In this document: piece after piece, positions 29,101 through 42,323 of the stretch
Layout: every line of letters starts with the position of its first letter
Position numbering within the stretch: position 1 is the stretch's first letter
NCBI GenBank assembly: GCA_012295275.1
Contig: CM022672.1
Location: 6,527,443-6,591,442 of the forward strand
DNA from: Chrysomallon squamiferum
Taxonomy: Eukaryota > Mollusca > Gastropoda > Neomphalida > Peltospiridae
Length of the DNA: 64,000 nt
Direction: 5' to 3'
The notes under the pieces: generated by a model
The model's input: only the letters and a program-made list of their open reading frames with translations
The model's database searches: none
What the model was told of the DNA's origin: nothing
Translations under genes and position numbers: made by a program

Positions 29101-29229
29101 ACACATATACGTACAATTTAAATATTTAACTTTGTTTTATTATTTAAATTCTAGGATTCCAAGCCAGCTCCACCTCCTCCATTGTTTGGAGATGATGATG
29201 ATGATGATGACCTTGACTGGTTGAGTTAG
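5686..29229 (+). CDS. FKBP15: FKBP15 / WAFL (WASP- and FKBP-like protein), 33 coding exons
   Basis: Exons: 5686-5741, 6403-6500, 6909-6978, 7369-7438, 7808-7882, 8175-8273, 8598-8750, 8987-9055, 9302-9445, 9941-10081, 10419-10538, 12175-12382, 12582-12679, 13078-13135, 14319-14482, 15151-15258, 15633-15727, 16213-16315, 16689-16860, 17317-17453, 18219-18302, 18640-18711, 19298-19450, 19956-20048, 20556-20762, 21136-21243, 21709-21889, 22733-22861, 23852-24466, 26196-26276, 26580-27445, 28420-28540, 29155-29229. The sum is 5023 nt, about 1673 aa if one extra base in exon 31 is discounted; the human protein is about 1219 aa. The order is: acidic N-terminus ([23 protein letters not shown]), WH1-like segment (~60-165), FKBP domain (~175-280), Gln-rich linker, coiled coil (~510-950), disordered acidic tail, and terminal PPPLFG-D7-LDWLS. 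Family role: endosomal, actin-associated protein of early-endosome transport. The ATG at 5686 gives [12 protein letters not shown], close to vertebrate starts. It overlaps an acceptor-like TTTTTCAG, so an upstream first exon is possible. Confidence 0.93.
8274..8597 (+). other. GC-AG intron in FKBP15
   Basis: Exon 6 ends CAG|GCAAGT and exon 7 begins after GTGACAG|GTT. Reading straight through gives AKQ|VALAK, which matches the conserved KQVxIAK segment of the family. No GT donor in frame is close by. The rest of the donor fits the strong GC-donor consensus (CAG|GCAAGT), so this is best read as a genuine GC-AG intron. Confidence 0.85.
8598..9445 (+). other. FKBP15: FKBP domain of FKBP15 (exons 7-9)
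   Basis: These three exons encode the peptidyl-prolyl isomerase fold. Visible hallmarks are [12 protein letters not shown], the FDSN turn, [30 protein letters not shown] and [10 protein letters not shown]. The Tyr of YTG, the FD pair, the Trp of VIKGWE and the Tyr of LGYG match the usual FK506-pocket positions of FKBP12, so the pocket looks intact from sequence. Activity is an inference; FKBP15 is mainly known as a cytoskeletal and endosomal protein. Confidence 0.9.
21897..22170 (+). repeat. CATA-rich tandem repeats in FKBP15 intron 27
   Basis: Two blocks of CATA units (about 21897-21930 and 22053-22163) with TGCATACA variants. They follow the weak donor gttata of exon 27. Confidence 0.9.
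22311..22362 (+). repeat. (GT)n microsatellite
   Basis: About 26 GT units in FKBP15 intron 27. Confidence 0.95.
23852..24466 (+). other. FKBP15: FKBP15 exon 29: repeat-bearing disordered tail exon
   Basis: This 615-nt exon has symmetric phase (1-1) and encodes an acidic, Ser/Thr-rich tail segment. It contains four good copies and one partial copy of a degenerate repeat built on GDx[52 protein letters not shown] and [17 protein letters not shown], with [12 protein letters not shown] as the weak first copy. An E-x-I-x-x-S stretch precedes the stronger copies. I know of no such repeat in vertebrate FKBP15. Because exons 28, 29 and 30 are all phase 1-1, each could be skipped without changing the frame. 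Confidence 0.8.
24745..24850 (+). repeat. (TTA)n then (TTTA)n array
   Basis: ATT units give way to ATTT units within FKBP15 intron 29. Confidence 0.95.
25195..25240 (+). repeat. (CA)n microsatellite
   Basis: CA dinucleotides in FKBP15 intron 29. Confidence 0.95.
26580..27445 (+). other. FKBP15: FKBP15 exon 31 with internal +1 frame discontinuity
   Basis: The frame that enters from exon 30 ([14 protein letters not shown]) stays open to a TGA at 27095-27097. The frame that leaves into exons 32-33 is open only from 26973 and is shifted by one base. It reads [19 protein letters not shown] and ends [13 protein letters not shown] at the donor. The best crossover lies in the purine-rich run at 27072-27085, where one surplus base would explain everything. 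Exons 32 and 33 are intact and end with the family's conserved terminus, which argues that the downstream frame is translated. Alternatives are an assembly indel, a polymorphism, or an unrecognised splice inside this exon. Confidence 0.75.
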
Positions 29230-30766
29230 CCAATCAGATTGCTTGTTACAGATTTATTTAGTGCTGAATCAAAACATCACAACCTGTAGGGCTTTCACTG
29301 TCCGTTTTATATAACTGTTTGTGTCTTGTGTGCTCAGACACATACAAAGTTTGTGCCTTTATTAAAATCACCAGAATATGTAAAAATCATCATGTAAGAA
29401 GTGTGTAAATGCAAGTTTATGAAAATAGTGGTTTATGTTTTGTAGTGAAAATTTCGTAAAATTAAGTATTTTACAGTAGATAGTAAATAACTGAGGTTTT
29501 TTCGTTCTGTACTGAAAATTATTAAAATATGTGTTATAAAATAACAAAACAGACACTAATTTATTTTTACATATATTATTTTATTGTTCTGGAATGACAG
29601 TATAATTGTACTTGTGTTTTAATTAAGAATTTTTAAAAATATTTTTTTTTATAGTTTGTTGGTTTAAGTTCTATTAATTTTTGTTTTCTTTTTCTTATCT
29701 TTAAATTTAATTATTTATTATTATTATTATTTTTTAATTGTTGGCTGTATAAAAAATAGCTGTTAACAGATTGCCAGGAAAAGAAATCTGAAAAATTAAA
29801 ATAAATAATATCGTTGAAAAAAAATGACACAGTTGATATAATTTAAAAAAAAATAAAAAAATGAACAAGCAGATGTAATATTTAAAACAAAAATTTCTCT
29901 CTTTCAAATGTAGACATGATTTATTCTCTCTGCACAAATTTAAAAACATTTATATAAATAATTATTTTCCACTCTTACAGATGTGAAAAAAGTGTATTTA
30001 ATATTAATGTGTTTTTTTTCTTCTTCTTCTTTTTCTGTTATTTTTGTAGGTTTTTTTCACTTTTCTACTTTTACTGGCTTTTATTTATTTAAAATTAATC
30101 TTACTTGTTTAAGTTTCTTTCTTGTTGTATATATTTTTTATAACCTTATTGATCAGTGCTAATCTTATCATTATTATTATTTAATATATTGTTTTGTTAA
30201 TTTTATTAGTAGAATTTGTTCTTAGACTCATCGTTTTAGTATCATGTTAAAATAATCTTGTCATTATTATTATTTTATATATTGTTTTGTTATGTTTATT
30301 GGTAGAATTTTTTGTTTGACTCAAGCTTTTATTATCACATTAAGAAAATAATCTTCCATTATAAAATAAAATCAAGGCTCAGATTTTTCTCTGTGTAATG
30401 TATACATGTAATATAGGTACAGATCAAGGTTTTTAAGGAGGGGATGATTTGCTTGCTGGTAATCATTACTGCTGAAGGTTTTTGAAAAATACAGTGATGA
30501 CACTAATAGTGTTTTTTATCCATCACAGAAATACTGACTAAAAGAGAGAGTTATTGTGACAGCCAAGCATAGCAACAGCTTTATCTAATTAGCCTGTCAG
30601 TTGTTCACTTCTTTATGCAGTGTATGAAAAAATTCAGTTTCTAAAAGAGTAGCTAGGCTTTTCAAAATAAAACACTACATATATATCTATATATGCATGG
30701 ATGGATAGATGAATGGGTGTATACATGTGTGTATTATATATGTTGACCTGTGTATGTATGTATTGG

Positions 30767-30797
<31 letters not shown>

Positions 30798-31132
30798 CTG
30801 TGGGGGAATGGGTTGATGATAATGTGTTTGTTCAGTAATGATAATAAGGAGAAAGAGACCAGACCCTTTAAGAATCCCTGAATCTTCACTTGTAATTAAT
30901 TTATTTTAAATTTGTTAATGATATATATATATTCCTCATTACATAGAGAAATATTGTATCTTTAACAATAGTTTATCATGCCAAAGAAGTGTTTAATATA
31001 AAATAAGATTCTGTAATAATGCAGTAGTTGCTTTGTATCAAATTTATTGATCTAACAAGGAAAACATGATTATGAGATAATTGTGTAATAAAATAGTCTT
31101 ATGAAAATTGCTTAATTTATTGTTCATCATGT

Positions 31133-31134
<2 letters not shown>

Positions 31135-31203
<69 letters not shown>

Positions 31204-31226
31204 TCCCTCTCCCTCTCCCTCTCTCT
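31135..31226 (+). repeat. (CT)n array
   Basis: CT units ending in a few CCCTCT variants. It gives poly-SL and poly-RE open frames that are not genes. Confidence 0.95.
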
Positions 31227-31902
31227 TTTACAAACACAAAAACACACACAAATACACATGGTCTCTCTCTCTCACTCTCACATTTTCCAACCTCTCTGAT
31301 CTGTAACGATCTTATTTACGATCAGTTAAGTTGATTAAATATTAGATATATTTTTTAAATTCTTGAAAACTACTGCTACTTGTATACATTTGTTTAGTAT
31401 TGTACTAGAATTTTAAAAACTTTGTCAATAATGAAACTAAACTGCTTTGTATATCAGTAAATACATAAAAATATATATGTATATATATTTACTTACATTT
31501 CATTCCAGATATATCACACTGATAATAAACATAACTGAAGAAATTTTGATTTATTATTTAATTGTATTAAACTTGTTCTTATTTGTCTCATATTTGGTAA
31601 ATAATTTTGGAAGTGTATTAATTTGTATCTGTTAAGTTCAGATTGGTTCTTTACATGTCATTGTTTGTTTAAGTGTGTATTAAGGCAAACATTCTAGACA
31701 TTTGAATCACAATTTGTCCCAGTATTGCCAGATAATCAGTTTGGTACTTGATTACCTTTTTTATTTATTTATTATTTTATTTATTATTTTTTTTATTTTA
31801 TTTTATTTTATTTTATTTTATTTTATTTTATTTTATTTTATTTTATTTTTTTTTTTTTTTTTTTTTTTTAATTTTTTTTTATAATTTATAATTTTTTTAT
31901 TC

Positions 31903-31945
<43 letters not shown>

Positions 31946-32316
31946 GTTGTTGTTGTTAATATTGTTATTATTATTATATCATGTTTCAAACCGGTAATTT
32001 AATGTTATTTCTTATAAAATTCTTAAATAATACACTATTTTAGGCATTATTTCATTAAAGTAGCTGCTTCAAATTTATTTAATAAATGATATAAAATGTT
32101 CTGTGTAAATATAAGATAACTATAGAGAAAACAACGACAACAAAATAATAATAATTATCTGTTTAAAAGCTAAAACAAAATAAAGAAAAATTAACAAAAA
32201 TTTGTTCTTTGACAAAAAAATTCAGTTTATGATATTGCTTTTTCAGTTTAAACATTTCATTTAATTAATTATTAAAGTGGAATATATTTTTAATAATTAA
32301 TATTAACAATAACAAT

Positions 32317-32400
<84 letters not shown>
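32317..32400 (+). repeat. (CT)n array
   Basis: About 42 uninterrupted CT units. Confidence 0.95.
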
Positions 32401-32404
<4 letters not shown>

Positions 32405-34029
32405 CCAATGTCACACACACAAAAAGATACAAAAAACATACACACATAGACATAAGTGCACGTAAGCACACGCGCACGCACTCGTACTCTAAAACCCACT
32501 GAAATAATGTGATACTTCAAATCCAGCTGACCATTTTAAAGATTTATGAAGCCTTTGAGCTTGAGAATTTCACTCCCATAAAAACAAATAATAAAAAAAA
32601 AAACCCTCCCGTTCGTAAGTTATATCATAAATTTAAATGCAGAGCTCAAGTGCTTGTAAAAATAAATTTAGAAAAAAAAAAAGAAATAGTAGACGGGTAG
32701 ATTTCGTTATTGAAACTAAGATCTAATAAACTTTGAATCATTATAACACGTGGCTTGATTATTTTTTCCTAACTACAGAATTACTGTTTAACACTAAATA
32801 ACATTTTTCAAAGCTTCACAGTTTTTTGTTTTACTTTTTAACGTTTAAGCCTCTTCTGTTAAGAAAACGTGACTTTTTCTTTAAACATTGTTTGTTAAAT
32901 TTTATTAATGACCCATCAGAAAACACTAATTAGTATTATATCATATCCAACGATCTTCAGTCTTCTGAGGAAAACTTAAAACAGCCTTACACATGCAAAT
33001 CCCATACACATACACAACACACAAACACATTCACGTTTACACGTCTAAATAATCTTATTAACATAATATTTGGTTATTAGCCGTAGTATCTGTGGATGAA
33101 CACCATATTAACGTCTAAAATAGTTTTACAAATTTACTGAATCTGTATACTTTTTCTTTTAAATGTATATATATATATGTCTTTCTAATATGCGGTAAAA
33201 ACACTTAATCGCCGAGGAGGAGGGCGGAAAAAAAAAAAAAAAAACCGGGCGAGGGGAGGGGCCACCTAACACCCCGACAGAAGCTCCGACTTAAAAAACA
33301 CAAAATCCTCGATTTATGTCTGATGTCTTTGAAGTCCGATATGTCTTTCATCATTTTATGTATTTCGTTTTATTATTTATAAATAGTATTTAAACATACA
33401 GACTGTTAACAAAATGCCATTGTTTATTGGTGGTGTTTACTGAATAGGATAAGCGTCCATATTACATTGTAAAAAAAAAAAAAAAAAATTAATACCCGCA
33501 ATTTATCACTAATAAATATAACGTTAGATTTATTACCTTCCTATCCTTCTTGTCCGCCTATTTCAAAGTGTGTACTTAAGTTTGCAGCTAAGTAGTTTAA
33601 TCGAAAGTAAAGACCCAAATCAACAGTCTAGTGAATCCATAAAGTAATAAATAAAAACTCCTTAATGATAATGTCAATTTTAAAAGAGAACAGTTTGTAC
33701 GCAGACATTCATGAATAAGAACGTAAAAAAGCACAATATCTCGAATTTTCAATCGCTTCAAACCTTTTTTTTAGACTTTTTCCTTTACATGGGACGTGTA
33801 TATTTTACATAAATAGAATTGTCTACGCTAGGCATTTTAAGTCAATAAATATAAGATTACAAACAAGTAATTGAAGCTAAGTTCATTTAAATGGTTAAAC
33901 AAAATAAAGGTATCTGAATAGAATTTATAATTGTAAAACTGCTGCGTCGTTTTCAACCTGTCGTCTGCTCTGTGTTAGGGTACGAATAAACTATTTATGG
34001 ACGGATTTGCACAATATTAATTTCATAGT

Positions 34030-34131
<102 letters not shown>

Positions 34132-35084
34132 CCATTTTCTTTCTGTAAAAATAATCTGGGAAGTTACTTAATATCAACAAAATAAATTTGTAATTATTTT
34201 TTATAATTAACTGTGACAGCTGTTTCTTCAACAATTTTTGCATACATTTCGTAGATATACTGTGTATTTTATAAATTTCCGAATCTATAACAGACAAAGA
34301 AGACCTTCTTTAAGATCGTACGAATCGCACACAGCAGCAGCATAAACAAAAACTTAATCTGAACTAGAGAGAGATTAACTGACTACCGTATTCCCTCATA
34401 CATAACAGCTGCGATTTCAGTTATAACGATATATCTTTATAAGCAAGGGAAACTAAAAGATTTTCTGGATTTAAAAAAAAAAAAAAAAAAAAAAATTAAT
34501 ATTTTAATTGAAGCTCATATATTTCTGCCATACGAGAGATATCCTGTCGGTCTGAAAATAAAATCTATTTCACTTACAACGAAACCCTGAGTTATAATGT
34601 CATGCTGCTATATGTGAGAGAATGTGGTACATGTTTCATTCATTCATACACATGCACACATACACACAACTGAAAAGGATGTAAGCCCTTTTGCGCTATC
34701 AAAATAACAACTTCAAAGGTCCTTTTCTAATGAATGTCAGTGATTTTACAACTAATTAGGCTTAAATAATAAAGGGTAATAAGGTAGTGAATACAATATA
34801 TTATTTTATTTTCGACAAACTGACTAGTGGTAGCAGCAATAGTAATAATGGTAGTAGTAGTAGTAATGGCTGTAGAAAAAATAGTATTAATAGTATTTGT
34901 AGATGTAAAGTATTGGTAAGGTGATGGTAGTAGTAGTTGTAGTATTATTAGTGATTCTAAAAAGTAAGTAGACTGATATATGAAGAGGTCTAAATGTTCT
35001 AATTCCAGTGTGTATGCTTTTAGTTCAGGTTCTCATTGCAGAAACAGATTTTATTTCTCACATTAATTTGGAAATGTTTATCAA

Positions 35085-35088
<4 letters not shown>

Positions 35089-35165
<77 letters not shown>
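35089..35165 (+). repeat. (CT)n array
   Basis: About 38 CT units, some 700 bases upstream of gene A's TATA box. Confidence 0.95.
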
Positions 35166-35168
<3 letters not shown>

Positions 35169-35850
35169 CTTCTCCTCATCCTCTCTTACTGATTCTGTTA
35201 TATAATAACGTTAATAACATCAGGTTCTGTATCGTCTGACCATGACAGGCGTGCACTAACGCCAGTGGACGCATGCAGCCATTACATGACTGATGAATAT
35301 TATTTTGGTAGCAGAATCATCCATACTTTTTACAACACAGAGAGAAAAAATCAATCTACTCAGTAATAAATTTACGGGGCAATTTGGTAGTTGTTAAATA
35401 AAAAAGAAGGAAAAAAAAAAAAAACGATTAATGTTCAGGATGTCATATATCTTTCCTTATTCCTGTTTCGCCTTTTTTTTTTTTTTTTTTTCCCCCCTTA
35501 AACTACTTCAATTTACGAAACATCCTGGATATTGCAAAAACATAAGGTTTTTCAGGAAAGGAGATTTTCCGTTTAGGGTGAGTTTTTCTTATCTTTTCAT
35601 TTTTATTTACTTTTCGGAATAATAAAATTTTTTTTATTAAAAGATATATGAAAAGCATAATTATATATCACAAACACACCTATGTAAATGTGGATATACT
35701 TTTCAAATTATTTGTGTATATATAGATATATAAATACATACCAGAATATGACTCATAGAGAGAGGGAAATGGTTATCCGTTTTGTCTTTAGGTGAAGCAG
35801 CTCTTGAAAACTGAATTATACTAAAGTAATAAATTTTAGAGAAATCTCTG

Positions 35851-35946
35851 TATAAAAGAAGGAGAAATCGCCATGTCATTTTAGTACGTGTTACTGTTTT
35901 CAGCTTATAAAACAGATTTTTCTACTTTTGTATTTTATTTTAATGT
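35851..35946 (+). promoter_or_regulatory. Core promoter and noncoding exon 1 of microexon gene A
   Basis: A TATA box (TATAAAAGAAGGAG) lies at 35851-35864. About 30 bases downstream (near 35881) a short untranslated exon would begin; it ends at 35946 before a strong donor (gtaagtatg). The next exon starts at 36414 after TTTTCCAG and carries the start codon. The same TATA-plus-purine string heads genes B and C, which is why I trust it despite the AT-rich background. The exact start site is inferred. Confidence 0.55.
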
Positions 35947-36058
35947 GTAAGTATGGAAATAGTAGTAGTGGTAGTAGTAGAAGTTGCTGTAGTTGTTATA
36001 ATAGTAGTAGTAGAGGTAGTAATAGCATATATGCCGTGGTAGCAGTTGTAGTAATAGG

Positions 36059-36089
<31 letters not shown>

Positions 36090-36273
36090 AGTAGTTGTAG
36101 TGGTTTTAGTAGTATAGTAACAGTAATAGTAATACAGGAGTAGTAATAGTAATAATAATCGTAGTAGTAAGGTGGTATTTCAAGTGATAACACCGTAGTA
36201 GAAGTAACAATAGTTAGGGCAGTAGTATTCATTGTAGTTGTAGCAGTTGTAGCAGTGGTAGTATCTGTTGTTT

Positions 36274-36288
36274 TTATTACTATTATTA

Positions 36289-36358
<70 letters not shown>
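36274..36358 (+). repeat. (ATT)n array
   Basis: ATT units between the noncoding and first coding exon of gene A. Confidence 0.95.
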
Positions 36359-36424
36359 TGACAATGTTAAATTTGTGCGCTCTTGCTTTTATTTTGTTTT
36401 ATTAATTTTCCAGACTTGGTCAAG

Positions 36425-37369
36425 ATGCGGTCCCTAGCATTTCTCTTTATTGTGATTTCTTTACAAGGTAAGCTGTTCATAATGTATATATATTTTTAAT
36501 AAATGTTTTAAAGTACGTAAACCACAACACTGTCGTTTATTTTTTAAATAAAGTTACTCATACTGTCTTATTTGGTTTAGTTAAACTATTTGCAGAAAAA
36601 CCTCTTTTTCTTTCTTTCTTTTTTTTTTTTTTTTGCTGTTGTTATTATTGTTGTAATTGTTGTTGTTATTGTTGTTATTATTGTTATTACTATATTATAG
36701 TTATTGTTTGTCTTTTTAGAAGGACAGCTGGTCTTTGTTTTCATTATAATGAGTTTTAATAATAATAATAATAATAATAATAAATTTAATAATAATAATA
36801 GAAAAATAAAAAATAAAAATAAAAAAAATAAATAAATAAAATATAATAAATAAGTAAGTACGTAAGTAAGTAAACAAACAAACAAACATTATTAATACAG
36901 TCGACCCGCCTAAACTCCAGATATGAAAAAACGCAGATGCTCAAGACATTTATATGAAATGACGTCATTTTACCATGTTATACATAGTCATAACTTGAAA
37001 CTCCAATGTTATATAACACTTAGAGCTGCTGATTCGTACTGACTGCAGTATTCTATTATGTGACACCACATAATTTACAGTATAATTTACTGTAAAAAAA
37101 AGAAAGAAAAAAAAGAAAGAATTTCGGACATTAGTTTGTGAGAACAGCGGATAAGGTGGTTTTACTATATTTCAAATAATAAACGCAATAAATGATATAT
37201 ACATATGAGAATGAAAATGGTAATTTGATAATACTCATGACTGGTCTGAAACACCATTAAAAAAAAAGAAAAGAAAAAGTTATTTATGCTTAAGTTTATA
37301 TATTTAATTATTATTAATGTTGTTGTTGTTTATTATGTTGTTATTATTGTCATTGTTATTACTGTTGTG

Positions 37370-37407
<38 letters not shown>

Positions 37408-37816
37408 TGATATTACTGTTGTTATTTATGTTGTTATTTTTATTATTGTTGCTGTTGTGTTGTAATTATTGTTGTTGTTGTTGTTATTATTATTATTATT
37501 ATTTTTCTGTTGTTGTTGTTTGTTGTTTTCAATAATTTTCATCTTTAATTTCTCCGTCTTTCAGTGATACTGCAACATTCTGATATAATTTCAGCGGAGG
37601 TAAATTTGTTTCTGAACTTTTATCAAATATGTTCTTGTTTGATTTAGTCAAATACTTTAACTTTTATTAATATATATATATATATATATTTTTTTTTTTG
37701 GACTAAAGAAATACTTATTAATTTACCTTTCTCTTTTAATCTTTTGAATAAATTTAATAAAATTACCGAACATATTAAAAGCAACAAAAAAAAAATAAAA
37801 AATTAAAAAATAAAAT

Positions 37817-37847
<31 letters not shown>

Positions 37848-38022
37848 TAATAATCTGTGTCTGTTTATCTGTATATCTGTCTTCCTATAGAGATACATAC
37901 ACATGGACATACTACATGCACACACACATTTGTCGTTAATACATACATACACAGGTTGTCCTGATGGCAGTAGGGTCGAATCTCGTCAGAGGCATCTGAC
38001 GGGTTTGTGAGGTCGTGACTGG

Positions 38023-38102
<80 letters not shown>

Positions 38103-40707
38103 TGTTATCATTATTATTAATATACTGTATTAATAAATTGTTTCACATATTTAGATAACAAAATTCGTTCTTCTAAAATTAGAGTATACGTTTTATATAT
38201 TAACATTATTATTATTATTTCAGACCACCCAAACAACTTTTAGTCCTGTAAGTATTCCTTTTTTTAATATACAGTAAACTCTCATACATCAGACTACGAT
38301 CTTAGCGGGTCCAAAATGTAGCGGTCTAATTGCTTTATGTCTGATTTCCTTCCAAATACAGGATACCTTTTGAACATGTGCGATGGCTGATAAGGGGGCG
38401 TTCCAGGTAAGAGCAGCCTGCACAGATGAAATCACACCCCAACCACACTCCACGTCAAGCTTATCAGTGTTTAGCAAATGTTTTAAAAGCTTAGGCCGAA
38501 ACGTACCGAATCGTCCATAAAAAGCTGTGTTAAATTCTAAGAAATTAAAAGAAATTAATCAAACTTAAATTAAATATAGGTTGAATCAGTTGCATACAGG
38601 CTTACGTGTTTTTATGTTGAGTGAACTTGTCGCATTCAATAACAAAACGCAACGTGAGACGTTTTGTAACAGGTTTATAAAGTACGTGCACACTGAATGT
38701 GCTAAGAGGAGTTACTTACTTCTAACTGTTAGTGAAGTTAAATACGTTACTGGCAGGAAGCGAATATTTCGCACGACTATAACATAAGATTTGCCAAAGC
38801 GTACCAGTTTGGTACGAACATACCACAAATAGCAGCACTGTTTCTTAATATGATCTTTTAGTGACAATAAGTGTTAACTTTTTAAATAAAACATTTGTAT
38901 TAAGGAATTAAAATTATTAAACAAATATATTTATATGCAAAAACAACCAAAATAAAAAAATATATATGAAAAAAAGAAAAGAAAAAAAGAAATGAAAATG
39001 ATAGTCTCTTGTTAAATACGATTTTCATTTTAAACAGTATCATTAACTTGTACTGTTACACGACGATAGAAAGCGTAAGCAGACAAACATTTTTACTGTT
39101 ACGTCTTCTAGTTTAAGAAATTAACTGGGATGTCTATAATACAGTAACCATGTAAATTTTAATATATATATATATTAATCTATCTATTTGTTGTTCGTGT
39201 ATCTATCTGTATATCTATTTGTCTTTCTCTATAGATACATATACATGGATATATTATATGTACACACACATTTGTCATTAATACATACATACATACATGC
39301 ATACATATACAGTCCGCTTTCGTAATGCGGGCGAATGGGTGCCATACGTTCGAGTCTCGTAAGCGGCATCTGACGGGTTTGTGAAGTCGTGACTGAAATT
39401 TGTCCTCCTGCGTCAGTGCGTTCCCGAATATTGTCTATTTGCAGAGGCTATTCAGACGTACATAAGACAGAGAATATTCAAAATCATAAACTATATACAT
39501 ACATACACAAGTACACACATACATAGATACATACGTACATACATACAGTGAATTAAACTTTAATATTTTCGTATCAAATAACAGTAATAAATTCGTTCTT
39601 CTAAAATAACAGTATACATTTTATACATTAACATTATTATTATTATTTCCTGAGGTTTATTTTATTTCAGGCCATAGAAACAACAACTGCCAGACCTGTA
39701 AGTATTCGTTTTTTAATACACAGAAAACCCTCGATTTAACAGACTTCCTTCATACATCACACTTCTATCTTAGCGGGTCACAACTGTAGCGGTCTAATTG
39801 CTTTATGTCTGATTTCCTTCCAAATACAGGATACCTTTTAAAACTATGCGATGGCTGATAAGGGGGCGTTCCAGGTAAGAGCAGCCTGCACAGATGAAAT
39901 CACACCCCAACCACACTCCGCGTCAAGCTTATCAAACAGTGTTTAGCAAATGTATTAAAAGCTTAGGCCGAAACGTACCGAATCGTCCATAAAAAGCTGT
40001 TTTATTCTAAGAAATTTAAAGAAATTAATCAAACTTACATTAAATGTAGGTTGAATCAGCGTTTTTGTACCTGTTTAGTGAAGTTACCGAGTTCACTCAA
40101 CTTGTCGCATTCAGTAACAAAACGCAACGTAAGACGCTCTGAAAGAAGTTTATAAAGTACGTGATTACGAATCAGCTAGAAGAGTTATTTACTTCTAACT
40201 ATTAGTGAAGTTAAGTACGTTACTGGCAGGGAGCGAAACAAAATATATTAGGATATAAAATAAGATTTGCCAAAACGTACCAGAAGAAGTCAAAGATACC
40301 AAGTTGGTTCGAACATACCACAAATGGCAGCGCTGTTTCTCAGTATGTTAAAATAAACCATCTGATATCTTTGTGATCTTTTAGTGATAACTTTTTAATT
40401 AAAACATTTGTATTATGGAATAAAAATTATTCGAACTGATCTGTCATATTATAATTATATTCACATAATTATTATCATTTTAAAAACATTTGTTGTTTAA
40501 CTGATCTGTGATGTCAGCTGACAGACAGCCATTCGCTGCGTCGGTTAGTTCGTTAAATCGAGGGTCTACTGTATTTAACGTATTACAGGTCTTGTCAGTC
40601 AATTTTTACTTATTTAATTATTTTGTTTATTCTTTGTTATTTCATATTATTATCATCATCTTAAATAAACATAAAATAAAAAGGAAACAATATGGTTGTT
40701 GTTGTTG

Positions 40708-40745
<38 letters not shown>

Positions 40746-42290
40746 TTTTTTAATTAATTTTGTTTATATATTTATTTTTAATTTATTTATTTATTTAAAT
40801 GTAAGGACAACGGTTTAGAATTTATTTCCGACTAGATGATTTTATTTTTATTTTTAGGCAACGAACACTACAAATAATGTAAGTATTTCAGTTTTATTTT
40901 ATTTTTATTTATTTATTTCGTTTACTTTTATTTATTTATTTATTTATTTATTTTATTTATTTATTATTTTTTTGATTTTTTTCTAATAAAACATATTATA
41001 TTTTAAAATTCGCATACACTTCAGTAATAATAACTTTTTATAAATTCTATAAAACTTATTTTTAAAGCACTATATATTAAAAAAAAAGAAAAAAAAAAGA
41101 TGCAAAATCTATTTAATGAAGAAATAGATAAAAACGGAAACAATGTATTTATTTATATAACCAGGAACAATAACTGATATGCACAGCAAAATAATGAATT
41201 TAAAATATTAATGTTTAACAAGCAGATTTATCTCCCTTCAGACTTTTTAATTTTTTTAAATTGAACGATTATTTATTTATTCATTTACTTATTTATTTAT
41301 ATGTTTATTTGTTTGTTTGCCTGTCAGATTATGTTTTTGTTTTTCTTTAATTTGAATTAATCATAAAAAGAAAGTATTAAAATTTATTTCTGAAATGTTT
41401 ATTTTCAGGTCGCAACCACTGTTGTAAGTATTTCTACTTTGATTTATTTATAAGTTTAAAAAACTCTCTTTCATAAATAATTATGTATGTATATATGTAT
41501 GTATGTATGTATGTATGTTTGTATATGTATATATGTTTGTATATGTATATATGTATGTATAGAGGTATGTATGTGTGTATGTATGTTTGTATGTATATAT
41601 GTATGTATAGAGGTATGTATGGGTGTGTATGTGTGTATCTATGTATCTATGCATGTATGCATGTGTGTGTGTGCATGTGCTTATGTTTGCACGCAGGTAT
41701 GTATGGCATTGTAGTTTGTATATATTATATTTATCTATGCATGTGTGTGCATATGTATTTAGGTATGTGTGTATACATGTACATGCATGTGTATACAGGT
41801 ATGTCTGTGTTTGTATGTAGTCATATATGTATGTGGGTGTGTATGCATATGTATGTATGTGCATGTGTGCTCGTTTTCTGATAACAGTGTTAATGTTATA
41901 CTTTCTTTATAATGAATATTTTTTATTTTTTGCTTTTAGACGCAGGAAACTTCAACTAATGTAAGTAGTATTCGAAATTTTGTTAAGAATTTGATATTCA
42001 CATATGTGCGTAAAAGTATGTATTTATGTGTGTATATTATAATTTTAAATAGGAAAAACTATTACTACAACAAATAATAACAATAACAGTTATAATCGTC
42101 ATTATTAATATTATTATCAGTGTTATTACTATAATTTTTTATTATCAGCATCATAGTCATTTGTATTATAATTATTTATTTTCAATATTCTTATTATTTA
42201 TTATTATTAAAATTAATTATAATTAATTATCTCAGATATCATTATTACTACTAGTACTACCACTATTACTACCACCATTACTACTACTGC

Positions 42291-42323
<33 letters not shown>

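Larger units (their letters stand above)
37853..40445 (+). repeat. Tandem ~1.45-kb duplication carrying microexons 3 and 4 of gene A
   Basis: Two units align, about 37853-38930 and 39165-40445. Each has, in order, a leader with TATAGAGATACATA-like sequence, a SINE fragment, TTCGTTCTTCTAAAAT, a microexon followed by cctgtaagtattc, and then a TIR-element remnant starting at 38272 or 39721 (offset 1449). Microexons TTQTTFSP and AIETTTARP are therefore sister copies. The SINE and transposon predate the duplication. Confidence 0.8.

Noticed and set aside
41481-41881. Open frames on both strands rich in Met, Tyr, Val, Cys or His, Thr
   Set aside because: They come from a GTAT/GTGT repeat inside an intron of gene A.
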